64,000 nucleotides of DNA from Thermus sediminis (GTDB lineage: Bacteria > Deinococcota > Deinococci > Deinococcales > Thermaceae). The stretch lies in contig NZ_QURO01000004.1 of NCBI RefSeq assembly GCF_003426945.1, forward strand, positions 1,847,501 through 1,911,500, in the 5' to 3' direction. Shown in pieces: positions 55,471 through 62,943 of the stretch (the stretch's first letter is position 1; every line of letters starts with the position of its first letter). A program made the position numbers and the translations under genes. The notes beneath the pieces were generated by a model, which saw only the letters and a list, made by a program, of their open reading frames with translations, was not told where the DNA came from and ran no database searches.

Positions 55471-56676
55471 ATGCCCACGTTGACCACTCCCCCTTGGACG
55501 ACAGGCGCCACCCCCAGGGACCTCCTGGGGTTCCTGGCCCGCCACGGGCACACGGGCCGCCTCACCTTGGTCTTCGCCCCCGGCCTCGGCCTCAGCCTGG
55601 ACCTAGCCCAAGGCCGGCTGGTGGCTCTGGGCGGCCCCCTAGCCCCCCGGATTGCCTTGGCCCTCGAGGCCCTGGGTCTTTCCCCCCAGAGGATCGCCGC
55701 CTGGAGGAGGGTTTTGGCCACGGGCTTGCGACCCGCCGCCCTCCCCGAGGGCCCTCGGGTCCAGAGGCTCCGCTTCGTGGTCGCCCTAAGCCCCCTTCTG
55801 GACCGGGAGGCAGCCTTCCGCTTCCAGGGGAAGGGGCTGCCCGCGGAGGGGCCTCCCGTGGAGGCCCTCCTGGAGGAGGCGGAAGGGGAGGCCCATCCCC
55901 CAGGGCCCCCTCTGGACCCCTTGGCCCGTTTCCGCGTCCCCCAGGACCTTGGGGAGGCGGGCCCCAGGCTTCTGGCTCTAGAGGCCCAGGACCTCCGCCT
56001 CCTGGGCCTCCTCGCTGGGGGAGCCCCCTTGGCCCTGGCCGCCAGCCAGGGGCTTTACCCCTGGCGGGCCTTCGTGCTGCGCCTGAGGGTTCTGGAGGCC
56101 CTGGGCCTCGTGGAGGTGGCCCACGACCCCGGTCCCGCCCTCCTCCCCGGGGACCCCGCCCCCCAGTTCACCTTGGTCGCCCTGGACGGGCGGCGCTTCA
56201 GCCTAGGAGAGAGGCGGGGTGGGAAGACCCTTCTCGCCTTTTTCCGCCACGGGGGGTGCCCCTTCTGCAACCGCCGGGTCCAAGAGCTAAAGGCCGCCTA
56301 CCCCAGGCTCAAGGCCCTGGGGGTGGAGGTGGTGGGGGTCTTCGGCTCCCCACGGGCGACCCTCCTGGGCCGGGTGGGGCGGCAGAACCCCCCCTTCCCC
56401 ATCCTGGCCGACCCCGAGGACCGGGTCCACGCCCTTTACCGGACCCGCAACTCCCTCCTGGGCCTTCTGGACCCCCGGGCCATCCCCTACTATCTGGAGG
56501 GGCTCCGCCTGGGCATCCCCCACGGGTCCACGGACGGGGAGCTCCTGCGCATGCCCGCGGAGTTCCTCATCGGCGAGGACCTACGCATCGCCAGGGCCCA
56601 CTACGGGCGGAATGGGGCTGACCGGCTCCCCTTAGAGGCGGTGGTGGCCTGGGCCCAAGGGGGGGATGTCCCCTAG
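55471..56676 (+). CDS. PATAN/DUF4388-like domain fused to a peroxiredoxin
   Basis: 401 residues. The first 60 (TPRDLLGFLARHGHTGRLTLVF, LDLAQGRLVALGG) look like a PATAN/DUF4388 signalling domain. A middle region of about 160 residues is not recognised (helical, Leu-rich). From about 225 an AhpC/TSA-like domain follows (PGDPAPQFTLVALDGRRFSLGE, CPFCNRRVQELKAAYP, GVFGSPRATLL). The redox motif is CPFC. ATG 55471 has AAGGAGG before it. Its stop overlaps that of the anti-sigma gene. Sensor plus redox domain suggests a link between signalling and oxidative state. Confidence 0.78.
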   Translation: MPTLTTPPWTTGATPRDLLGFLARHGHTGRLTLVFAPGLGLSLDLAQGRLVALGGPLAPRIALALEALGLSPQRIAAWRRVLATGLRPAALPEGPRVQRLRFVVALSPLLDREAAFRFQGKGLPAEGPPVEALLEEAEGEAHPPGPPLDPLARFRVPQDLGEAGPRLLALEAQDLRLLGLLAGGAPLALAASQGLYPWRAFVLRLRVLEALGLVEVAHDPGPALLPGDPAPQFTLVALDGRRFSLGERRGGKTLLAFFRHGGCPFCNRRVQELKAAYPRLKALGVEVVGVFGSPRATLLGRVGRQNPPFPILADPEDRVHALYRTRNSLLGLLDPRAIPYYLEGLRLGIPHGSTDGELLRMPAEFLIGEDLRIARAHYGRNGADRLPLEAVVAWAQGGDVP

Positions 56677-57284
56677 GGCTTGGGCAGGCCAATGATCTCC
56701 GTGGGGCTCGGGCTTCCCCCGGGGGGTTCCAGGGAGACGGCGAGGGCCCTGGCCTCCGGAGGCAGACGCAGGGTCTTAAGGGGCAGGCGGAAGGTGGAGA
56801 GGGGAATGGGAGCCCCCTCCCCCAGTCCCCAGGCCTGGTAGACCCGGCCGGAGGGCCGGGGGGCCTTCAGGACCACCAGGGCCCTTCCGTCCCCTAGGAT
56901 GACGGCCCGGCCCGCGGGGGCCCCCTCAGGGCTCACCAGCCCCAGGACCTGGGTGGAGGCCTCCCTCAGGGCCAGGGTCCAGGAGAGGCCAAAGTAGGCG
57001 CCGTAGCCCAGGGCCAAGAAGGCCAGGACGGCGGCCGCCCGCAGGAGGAGTGGCCAGGCCCTGGGGCGGCGCACGCGGCGGAGGACCCTCTCCTCTAGGC
57101 CTGGGGGCACGGGCTCCGGCGGCAGGTCCTGGGCCAGGCTGGCCGCGGCCTCGAGGAGGGCCTTGGCCTCGGGCCAGAGCTCCGGGTAGCGCCTCAAGGC
57201 CTCCTCCACCCGGGCCCGCTCCTCCGGGGATAGGGCGCCCAGGGCGTAGAGGGGCAGGAGCTCCCGGGCCTCCTCAAGGCTCAC
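56673..57284 (-). CDS. Anti-sigma factor, RskA-like
   Basis: 203 residues. The N-terminal cytoplasmic part (1-70, LLPLYALGALSPEERARVEEALRRYPEL) is the sigma-binding anti-sigma domain without a zinc motif. One TM segment follows (about 77-98, WPLLLRAAAVLAFLALGYGAYFGL), then a periplasmic RskA-type domain (RPSGRVYQAWGLGEGAPIPLS). The start is GTG, overlapping the sigma gene by 11 bases, so both are made together. Confidence 0.92.
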   Translation of the reverse strand: MSLEEARELLPLYALGALSPEERARVEEALRRYPELWPEAKALLEAAASLAQDLPPEPVPPGLEERVLRRVRRPRAWPLLLRAAAVLAFLALGYGAYFGLSWTLALREASTQVLGLVSPEGAPAGRAVILGDGRALVVLKAPRPSGRVYQAWGLGEGAPIPLSTFRLPLKTLRLPPEARALAVSLEPPGGSPSPTEIIGLPKP

Positions 57285-57837
57285 GGAGCACCTCCTTAAG
57301 CTTCAGGAGCGCCCTCCTGGCCCAGGTCTTCAGGGTGCCCAGGGGAACCCCAAGGAGCCTGGCCGCCTCCTGGTGGGTGTGGCCTTGGTAGTAGAGGACC
57401 TGGACCACCCGCCGCTCCTCCGGGGAAAGGAATTTCAGGGCCGATCCCAGCCGGGACCGGTCCAGGTGTCCCTCCTCGTCCAGGCCCGGACCCGGGAGGT
57501 CAAACCCCTCCTCCTCGGGGTCTGGTTCCAGGGGCTTGGGGCGCGCCGCCCGGCGGCGCACCTCGTCCACCGCGGCGCGGTGGCCCAAGGTGAGGAGAAA
57601 AGCCCGGGCGCTTCCCCGCCTGGGATCAAACTCCTTGGCCTTTTCCCAGACCCGTACCATGGCTTCTTGCACCACATCCTCCCCTGCCGCCCCATCCAGA
57701 CCCATCCGCCGGGCCAGGGCCAGGAAGCTCCCCGCGTAGCGGCGGAACAGGGTGCGGAAGGCCTCCTCGTCGCCGCGGGCCACCAAGGCCAGAAGGGCCT
57801 CATCGGAGAGGGCCTCGGTGGGGCTACGGGAGTCCAT
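57274..57837 (-). CDS. ECF-type RNA polymerase sigma factor
   Basis: 187 residues with sigma regions 2 (FRTLFRRYAGSFLALARRMG, DVVQEAMVRVWEKAKEFDP) and 4 (LSPEERRVVQVLYYQGHTHQEAARLLGVPLGTLKTWARRALLKL), resembling SigK/SigW-type factors paired with RskA. The ATG at 57837 follows TAGCTT (57845-57850) by seven bases; an upstream in-frame start would add 30 unlikely residues. Target genes could include the nearby stress genes, which is inference. Confidence 0.93.
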   Translation of the reverse strand: MDSRSPTEALSDEALLALVARGDEEAFRTLFRRYAGSFLALARRMGLDGAAGEDVVQEAMVRVWEKAKEFDPRRGSARAFLLTLGHRAAVDEVRRRAARPKPLEPDPEEEGFDLPGPGLDEEGHLDRSRLGSALKFLSPEERRVVQVLYYQGHTHQEAARLLGVPLGTLKTWARRALLKLKEVLREP

Positions 57838-57850
57838 CGCCCCTAAGCTA

Positions 57851-58209
57851 CCATACGCTCCTCGGCCCGCAGCGGATTCACCCTGGGTAGGCCCGGTGGC
57901 CCTGGCCCGCCGGGCGAAATGGCCCAAGCGGAAGAGCTCCTGCCCGGGCTTTCCACCTTGAACCCCAAACTGGCCGTGCGCCCGAGGCGCCCCCAGAGTA
58001 GACCCCTCCGGTGGGAGGATGTTGGAAAGGAGGGGCTCCTAGCCTAGGCTGGAATTCCTACTCTGGCCCAGGAAGGCGAAAGCCCCCATGGCCTAGGCCC
58101 CAGGTCCCCTCGCCTGAAACCCCCTTCTCGTGGGCGTCCGCACGGATCTCCTACCCGTTTTGCCCCCTCCCCCGGCTAGCTGGGAGAAGGAGGGCTGCGG
58201 ATGCCCGGT
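57851..58209. other. About 360 bases without a recognisable gene
   Basis: Lies upstream of the sigma gene and downstream of the haem ATPase gene, both leading away or ending here. No frame with good ribosome site, codon bias or known motif was seen. It contains short palindromes (AGCCTAGGCT) and a CTCCC/GGGAG hairpin near 58180 that may end the haem transcript. It probably holds the upstream part of the sigma promoter. Confidence 0.4.
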
Positions 58210-59061
58210 TCAGCGCCCGCGTCCCTCGCTTTCGGGGGTCTGGGGCGGGGGAGGGGTTGGCCCCAGGGGCAGGCCCTTAGGGGAGGACGCCGACCGGGGG
58301 GCCTTGGGCGTGGGGAAGAGCAAGGGCGGTCCCTCCCCCCGGGCCGCGGCGGTAAAGGCCACCCCGTAGACGGGTTCCAGGACCTCGGGTCTCAGGACCG
58401 CTTCCGGCGGTCCGAAGGCCCGCGCCGTCCCCCCTTCCAGGAGGAGCACACGGTCTGCAAAGAGGCCGGCCAGGTTCAGGTCGTGCAGTACGGCCACCAC
58501 CCCCTTGCCCTCCAGGGTCAGGGCCCGGAAGAGGAGGAGGAGCTCTAGGGCATACCGCGGGTCCAGGTGGTTGGTGGGCTCGTCCAAGAGGAGGAGCCGG
58601 GGTTCCTGGCTGAGGAGCCGGGCGGCCTCCACCCGCATGGCCTCTCCTCCAGATAGGCTTGGGAAGAGGCGCTCGCCGAGGCCACGGGCCTGAGCCTGCT
58701 CCAGGGCCTCGAGGGTCTTCCGGTGGTCCTCCGGGGTCTCCCTCCCCCGGATGTGGGGGAGCCGGCCCAGGAAGGCCACCTCGTAGGCGGTGAAGGGAAA
58801 GCTCAGCTGGCGGCTTTGCGAAAGGACGGCCCGTCTGCGGGCTAGGGCCTCAGGGGTATAGGCAGGGAGGGGTTTCCCGAAGAGGCGCACCTCCCCCTCG
58901 CTGGGGGCCAGCTCCCCTGCCAGGATGCGGAGCAGGGTGGTCTTGCCGCTGCCGTTGGGCCCCAGGACCGCCAAAAACTCGCCCTCCCCCAGGGCCAGGT
59001 CCACTCTCCTCAGGATCCAGCGCCCCCCGGCCAGATAGCCGACGCCTTGGGCCTCAAGCAC
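58210..59061 (-). CDS. hmuV: Haem ABC transporter ATP-binding protein
   Basis: 283 residues. Walker A LGPNGSGKTTLLRIL, the signature LSGGEAMRVEAAR (slightly changed from LSGGEQQR), Walker B RLLLLDEPTNHLDP and the switch His (VAVLHDLNLA) are present. The FecE/HmuV-type start EAQGVGYLAGGRWILRRVDL supports haem, B12 or siderophore import. A Pro-rich tail follows the domain. The start is GTG, overlapping the permease gene by eight bases. Last gene of the haem operon. Confidence 0.88.
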   Translation of the reverse strand: MLEAQGVGYLAGGRWILRRVDLALGEGEFLAVLGPNGSGKTTLLRILAGELAPSEGEVRLFGKPLPAYTPEALARRRAVLSQSRQLSFPFTAYEVAFLGRLPHIRGRETPEDHRKTLEALEQAQARGLGERLFPSLSGGEAMRVEAARLLSQEPRLLLLDEPTNHLDPRYALELLLLFRALTLEGKGVVAVLHDLNLAGLFADRVLLLEGGTARAFGPPEAVLRPEVLEPVYGVAFTAAARGEGPPLLFPTPKAPRSASSPKGLPLGPTPPPPQTPESEGRGR

Positions 59062-60085
59062 GGTACACCTCCCGCTTGTACCGCAGGACCAGGTAGAGAA
59101 AAAAGGGACCGCCCAGGAGGGCTGTCACCACGCCTACGGGTACCTCCGCAGGGGCTGCCACGGTTCTGGCCAAGAGGTCGGCGAGGACGGCCAAGGTAGC
59201 CCCCAGGAGGGCGGCCCCCGGCAGGAGGTAGCGGTGGTCCGGCCCCGCCAGGAGGCGGAAGAGGTGGGGGGCCACCAGGCCGATAAACCCCACACCCCCC
59301 GCCAAGGCCACCGCCACACCCACCCCCAGGGCCGCCCCGGCCACGGCCCGCCGCTTGAAGGTCTCTAGCTCCGTCCCCAGGTGGAAGGCCTCCCGTTCCC
59401 CAAGGGCCAGAGCGTTGAGGGAACGGGCCAGGGGGAGGAGGAGGCCCAGGGCTAGGAAGGCCAGGGGGAGGCCTGAGAGTAGGACTGCCCAGGTGACGGC
59501 GGAGAACCCCCCGAGGGTCCAGAAGGTGAGGCTCCGGAGCTGCTCCTCTGTGGCCAGGAAGGTGAGGAGGCCGATGGCCGCCCCCACCAGGGCGTTAAGG
59601 GCGATGCCCGAAAGGAGTAGGACGAGCACCTGCGTGCCCAGGGGTGTGCGCGCGATCCGCCACAGGACCTGGGTGGCCAGAAGCCCCCCCAAGAAGGCAA
59701 AGAGGGGGAGGGCGTAGACCTCCAAGGGGCCGGCACCGGGGAGGAGAACGATAAAGATAGCCGCCCCCAGAGCGGCTCCGGAGGTAACCCCGATGAGGCC
59801 GGGGTCCACTAGGGGGTTGCGGAAGAGTCCCTGGAGCACCGCCCCGGCGAGGGCCAGCAGGCCCCCCACCAGGGCTGCTCCCAGGACCCTTGGTAGGCGG
59901 AGGACCGTGAGGACTTGGTACTCCACCCCCTCCCCGCGGAGGAGGATCTGGGGGATGGCCAAGGGGGGAAGGGGATAGGCGCCCAGGGCTAGGCCGAGGA
60001 GCAAGGCCAAGGGCAGGAGCAAGGCCAAGAAGAAAAGGGCCTTGCGGTAACGCTGAAGGTGGTGGGGTACGGTAGCTGAGGTCAT
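59054..60085 (-). CDS. hmuU: Haem ABC transporter permease (FecCD/BtuC family)
   Basis: 343 residues with about nine to ten TM segments. Conserved FecCD stretches: LRLPRVLGAALVGGLLALAGAVLQGLFRNPLVDPGLIGV, GGVGFIGLVAPHLFRLLAGPDHRYLLP and EVPVGVVTALLGGPFFLYLV. The ATG at 60085 overlaps the stop of the 30-codon ORF (ATGA). The substrate is assigned from the neighbouring haem-type genes. Confidence 0.9.
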   Translation of the reverse strand: MTSATVPHHLQRYRKALFFLALLLPLALLLGLALGAYPLPPLAIPQILLRGEGVEYQVLTVLRLPRVLGAALVGGLLALAGAVLQGLFRNPLVDPGLIGVTSGAALGAAIFIVLLPGAGPLEVYALPLFAFLGGLLATQVLWRIARTPLGTQVLVLLLSGIALNALVGAAIGLLTFLATEEQLRSLTFWTLGGFSAVTWAVLLSGLPLAFLALGLLLPLARSLNALALGEREAFHLGTELETFKRRAVAGAALGVGVAVALAGGVGFIGLVAPHLFRLLAGPDHRYLLPGAALLGATLAVLADLLARTVAAPAEVPVGVVTALLGGPFFLYLVLRYKREVYRA

Positions 60086-60174
60086 TGGATTGCCTTGAAG
60101 ACGGCTTCTAGCCCCTCGGGCGCAGGCTTGCCCAAGAGGAAGGGCAAGAGGATGCCTTTGAGGTAGGACCTCAC
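60082..60174 (-). CDS. 30-codon ORF bridging hmuT and hmuU
   Basis: MRSYLKGILLPFLLGKPAPEGLEAVFKAIQ, with GTG start. It overlaps the hmuT stop by GTGA and the hmuU start by ATGA, filling the gap exactly. The first half is hydrophobic with positive charge, the second amphipathic. The two four-base overlaps suggest it is translated, either to couple the permease or as a small membrane subunit. No known family is recognised. Confidence 0.45.
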   Translation of the reverse strand: MRSYLKGILLPFLLGKPAPEGLEAVFKAIQ

Positions 60175-61079
60175 GGTGCCACCTCCACAAATCCCTCCTG
60201 AAGGTAAGCGGCCCGGAACAGGTCTAGGGCCGCCTTGCCTGCCCTGGGGCCGAAGGAGCCCAGGTAGAGGTCGTCCATGGCCACCACCTTCCCTCTCTGC
60301 CCTGCAGGGGTTTGCGCGATCCCAGGGAGGCGAAGGAGACCCGAAAGGCCCCCAACGGAATCCAGGCCCTTCTTGAAGGTGACGATGACGTCTGGCCTCG
60401 CCGCCACCACGCTTTCTGGGGTCATAGGCCGGCACTCCCGGATTCCCTTGGCCGCGTTTTCCAAGCCTGCTAGGATCATCATGCCCACGGGCGTAGCCCC
60501 CTCCCCGCATACGAAGAGCGTCTGGGGACCCCGCATGTAGAGGAAAAGGGCTCGCAACTTGCCCTTGGGGGCCTGCTGGGCCTTGAAGGCCTCGAGGGCT
60601 AGGAGGTCCCGCTCCAACCTCCGCACGAGCTCCTCCCCCCGGGTTCCCCGGCCCACGGCCTGGGCCACCACGCGGATCTTGGCCTTGGCCCCCTGGACGG
60701 TGGGCTCGGTGGGAACCAGGACCACGCTCACCCCCGTAGCCCTGAGTTGCTCCACCACCTGGGGTGGTCGGACGTCCTCCCGGCCGATGACTAAGGTGGG
60801 TCGTAAGGAGAGGATCCCTTCGGCGGAAAGGCGGAACTGGTAGCCCACACTGGGCCGCTGGAGCACCTCCGGGGGGTAGTAGCTGGAGTCGTCCCGCCCC
60901 ACCACCTGGTCCCCAACCCCCACGGCGAAGAGGATCTCCGTGGTGATGCCGTCCAGACTGACGATGCGCTGCGTGGAAGGCACCACCACCTCCCTGCCCG
61001 TGGCGTCCACCACCCGGTAGGGTTGGGCCCAGGCCAAGGTGGCCAAGGCCGCCAAAAGTCCGAAAGCCTTGCGCTTCAT
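60171..61079 (-). CDS. hmuT: Haem ABC transporter substrate-binding protein
   Basis: 302 residues: signal peptide (MKRKAFGLLAALATLAWAQ), then VVDATGREVVVPSTQRIVSLDGITTEILFAVGVGDQVVGRDDSSYYP, the start of HmuT-type proteins. The second lobe contains RPDVIVTFKKGLDSVGG. The Tyr of YYP may help bind haem iron. The ATG at 61079 overlaps the DUF3386 stop (ATGA). No lipobox Cys is seen. Confidence 0.88.
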   Translation of the reverse strand: MKRKAFGLLAALATLAWAQPYRVVDATGREVVVPSTQRIVSLDGITTEILFAVGVGDQVVGRDDSSYYPPEVLQRPSVGYQFRLSAEGILSLRPTLVIGREDVRPPQVVEQLRATGVSVVLVPTEPTVQGAKAKIRVVAQAVGRGTRGEELVRRLERDLLALEAFKAQQAPKGKLRALFLYMRGPQTLFVCGEGATPVGMMILAGLENAAKGIRECRPMTPESVVAARPDVIVTFKKGLDSVGGLSGLLRLPGIAQTPAGQRGKVVAMDDLYLGSFGPRAGKAALDLFRAAYLQEGFVEVAP

Positions 61080-61708
61080 CCTCGCACCTCCATTTCCTCC
61101 ATACGCAGGACTAGGCTGTCTAGGCCTTCCCCCTCCGCCACCACCTCCCGCTCCCTGGGCAGCCAGTAGGGGCCCACCAAGGCGTACTCGTCCCGGTAAA
61201 CTCCCACCCGGCAAACCCGTCCCCGGAGGTCTTGGTGGACGCGGAGGAAGCGGTGGGGCAGAAGCCGCCCGTCATCGGTTTCTCTCCAAGAGAGCAGGTG
61301 GATGCGGAGGATCTCCCCATCCAGGTGCCGCTGGATGAGGGCGATGCGCCCATTCCTAACCCAAAGCTGCGAACGGAAGGGATCCTCCAGGGCGATCCGC
61401 GCCCCCAAGGGCCCCTCCTCCACAAGCCGCATGGGCCACCTTCCCTCCCCCTGGTCAAAGGGGATGGGGCGACGGTGGCCCAAGAGGGAAGCCAGTTCCC
61501 TCTCAGCCAAGGATTTGGCGTTGGCCGTGAGGTGCACCTCTGGGGCGAAGCCCCAAGCCGCCACCTCGCCCCACTGCCAGATACCCTGCCAGTGGAAGGC
61601 CAGCCTGGCCCGGAAGCCAGGGAAGTCCGGGGGAAGGGTGTAGATGCGCTCCCGGGCTTCCCTGAGGAGGGCCCAGGCGGGGGGCGCCTCCGGGGGTGGC
61701 TTAGGCAT
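61076..61708 (-). CDS. DUF3386 family protein
   Basis: 210 residues whose order of motifs matches DUF3386 from memory: LLREARERIYTLPPDFPGFRARL at the N-terminus, LASLLGHRRPIPFDQGEG in the middle, LIQRHLDGEILRIHLLSW, LLPHRFLRVHQDLRGRV and VGPYWLPREREVV. The family is known mainly from cyanobacteria and has no assigned role. Here it lies between a haem monooxygenase-like gene and hmuT, overlapping both, so a part in haem handling is likely. No signal peptide. Confidence 0.78.
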   Translation of the reverse strand: MPKPPPEAPPAWALLREARERIYTLPPDFPGFRARLAFHWQGIWQWGEVAAWGFAPEVHLTANAKSLAERELASLLGHRRPIPFDQGEGRWPMRLVEEGPLGARIALEDPFRSQLWVRNGRIALIQRHLDGEILRIHLLSWRETDDGRLLPHRFLRVHQDLRGRVCRVGVYRDEYALVGPYWLPREREVVAEGEGLDSLVLRMEEMEVRG

Positions 61709-62018
61709 CCTGCACCTCCGAGTCCAGAATGGCGGTGAAAGCCTCCAGCCGGCTGGGCCCGAGGAAGGCCTCCTTGGGGAGGGTGCCCCTGGCGTGCCCC
61801 TCGCGGAAGGCGGGGCTTTGGGTCCAGGCCAGGAAGGCGGCCTCGCTCTCCCAGAAGGTCAGGACGATGTAGGGGTCCCCGGGGTCCTTGGGCCTAAGGA
61901 CCAGGTTGCGCAGGAACCCCGGCGCCTGGTCCACCAGGCGGGCCCTTTGGCGGAAGGCCTCCTCAAAGCTCTCCCGGTACTCCGGCCTGACGGGGATGCG
62001 GTTCATGGTCACGAACAC
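61701..62018 (-). CDS. ABM-family monooxygenase, haem-degrading type (copy 2)
   Basis: 105 residues, nearly identical to the gene at 45286; the two differ mainly in the last 12 residues. As the first gene of the hmu operon it is well placed to open haem brought in by HmuTUV and free iron. The GTG start has AGGAGGTGAGG before it. This copy has its own strong promoter, the other does not, so this is probably the parent. Confidence 0.87.
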   Translation of the reverse strand: MFVTMNRIPVRPEYRESFEEAFRQRARLVDQAPGFLRNLVLRPKDPGDPYIVLTFWESEAAFLAWTQSPAFREGHARGTLPKEAFLGPSRLEAFTAILDSEVQDA

Positions 62019-62037
62019 CCCTCACCTCCTGGACCCC

Positions 62038-62066
62038 AGGGTAGGGCAGGGGGGCAAAAATGTCAA
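62038..62066 (-). promoter_or_regulatory. Promoter of the haem operon
   Basis: TTGACA (62061-62066), a 17-base spacer and TACCCT (62038-62043). The transcript would have a short leader with AGGAGGTGAGG. No clear Fur-type palindrome overlaps it, though AT-rich bases (TACTTGACATTTTT) surround the -35. Confidence 0.7.
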
Positions 62067-62227
62067 GTATCCCGGTCGGATTTTACAAGATTGAGAGGGA
62101 TAACTAGTCCCACTTTCGCGGAGGACCAAGCCCCCCATCCCTGCCTGGGGCCACCTGGGGGCCCTGGGGGTTTTGCCGGTCCGCTTCCCCAGCCCAGGCA
62201 CTAGGTTGGCGGGGGGGAGGGGGGGCG

Positions 62228-62257
62228 TTGACAGGTGGCCCCAAGGGGTTGTAGCCT
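62228..62257 (+). promoter_or_regulatory. Promoter of the riboswitch/nrd transcript
   Basis: TTGACA (62228-62233), an 18-base spacer and TAGCCT (62252-62257). Transcription would start near 62264, just before the cobalamin riboswitch. Confidence 0.55.
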
Positions 62258-62269
62258 CACCCCCAGGAC

Positions 62270-62412
62270 GCCCAAGACCTGGGGTGTCCTGGCCGCGGGG
62301 CCAGGCCGACAGGCCTGGACGCCTCTGGCGGCGGGGGAAGTCCGGTGAGAGTCCGGCGCTGTCCCGCAACGGTAACCGGCCCCAGGCCGGAAGCCCGAGT
62401 ACCCGCCTCGCG
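62270..62412 (+). ncRNA. Cobalamin (AdoCbl) riboswitch upstream of the nrd operon
   Basis: The conserved core AAGTCCGGTGAGAGTCCGGC, GCTGTCCCGCAACGGTAA, then GGCCGGAAGCCCGAGTACCCGCC is almost the same as in the copy at 39.5 kb. Downstream, AGGCC/GGCCT (62498-62510) closes a short hairpin followed by TTGGCTT, and the ribosome site AAGGAGG lies at 62539-62545; either could be the switch. The genes after it are a thioesterase, nrdB and nrdA. Outer limits are approximate. Confidence 0.93.
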
Positions 62413-62550
62413 GTCCTGCCCCGTAGCCCTCGAGGCAAGGGTGAAGGTGGTGATGCCTGTGGGACCTTAGGACCAAGCTTCCCCAACAAGCGGCGTTAGG
62501 CCTTCGGCCTTTGGCTTAGGAGAGGCGCTTTGCCCCTTAAGGAGGTTTGT

Positions 62551-62943
62551 GTGCGGGAAACGCGCATGGTCTACCCCGTATTCCCTGGGGAGACCAACCA
62601 CTACGGAACGCTCTTCGGCGGCACGGTCCTGGCCTGGATGGACCAGGCGGCCTTCGTGGCCGCTACCCGCCACGCCAAGAGGAAGGTGGTGACGGTGCAC
62701 GCGGACGCAGTGGACTTCAAGCGCCCTGTCCCCCTAGGCTCCATCGTGGAGCTGGTGGCCCGGGTGGTGGGGGTGGGGCGCACCTCCATGCGGGTGGAGG
62801 TGGAGATGTGGGTGGAGCCGGTCTCCGAGAGGGAGGCTTCCTATTTGGCGGCCAAGGGGGGTTTCGTCCTCGTAGCCCTGGACGAGGCGGGAAGACCTGC
62901 CCCGGTGCCGCCCCTGGAGGTGGGGGATGCTCACGGAGCCTAG
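62551..62943 (+). CDS. Hotdog-fold acyl-CoA thioesterase (YciA-like)
   Basis: 130 residues. The hotdog motif HYGTLFGGTVLAWMDQAAFVAATRHAKRKVVTVHADAVDF is the acyl-CoA thioesterase pattern with the catalytic Asp in WMDQAA. GTG 62551 is chosen because AAGGAGG lies 5 bases upstream; a TTG at 62530 is possible. It overlaps nrdB by 17 bases. Why it is transcribed behind a B12 riboswitch with ribonucleotide reductase genes is unclear. Confidence 0.85.
   Translation: MRETRMVYPVFPGETNHYGTLFGGTVLAWMDQAAFVAATRHAKRKVVTVHADAVDFKRPVPLGSIVELVARVVGVGRTSMRVEVEMWVEPVSEREASYLAAKGGFVLVALDEAGRPAPVPPLEVGDAHGA

Noticed and set aside
60171-61214. Longer HmuT start
   Set aside because: The extra 45 residues are a Gly-rich shadow of DUF3386; the signal peptide starts at 61079.
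62173-62499. Plus-strand frame across the second riboswitch
   Set aside because: Covers the RNA core; no protein pattern.
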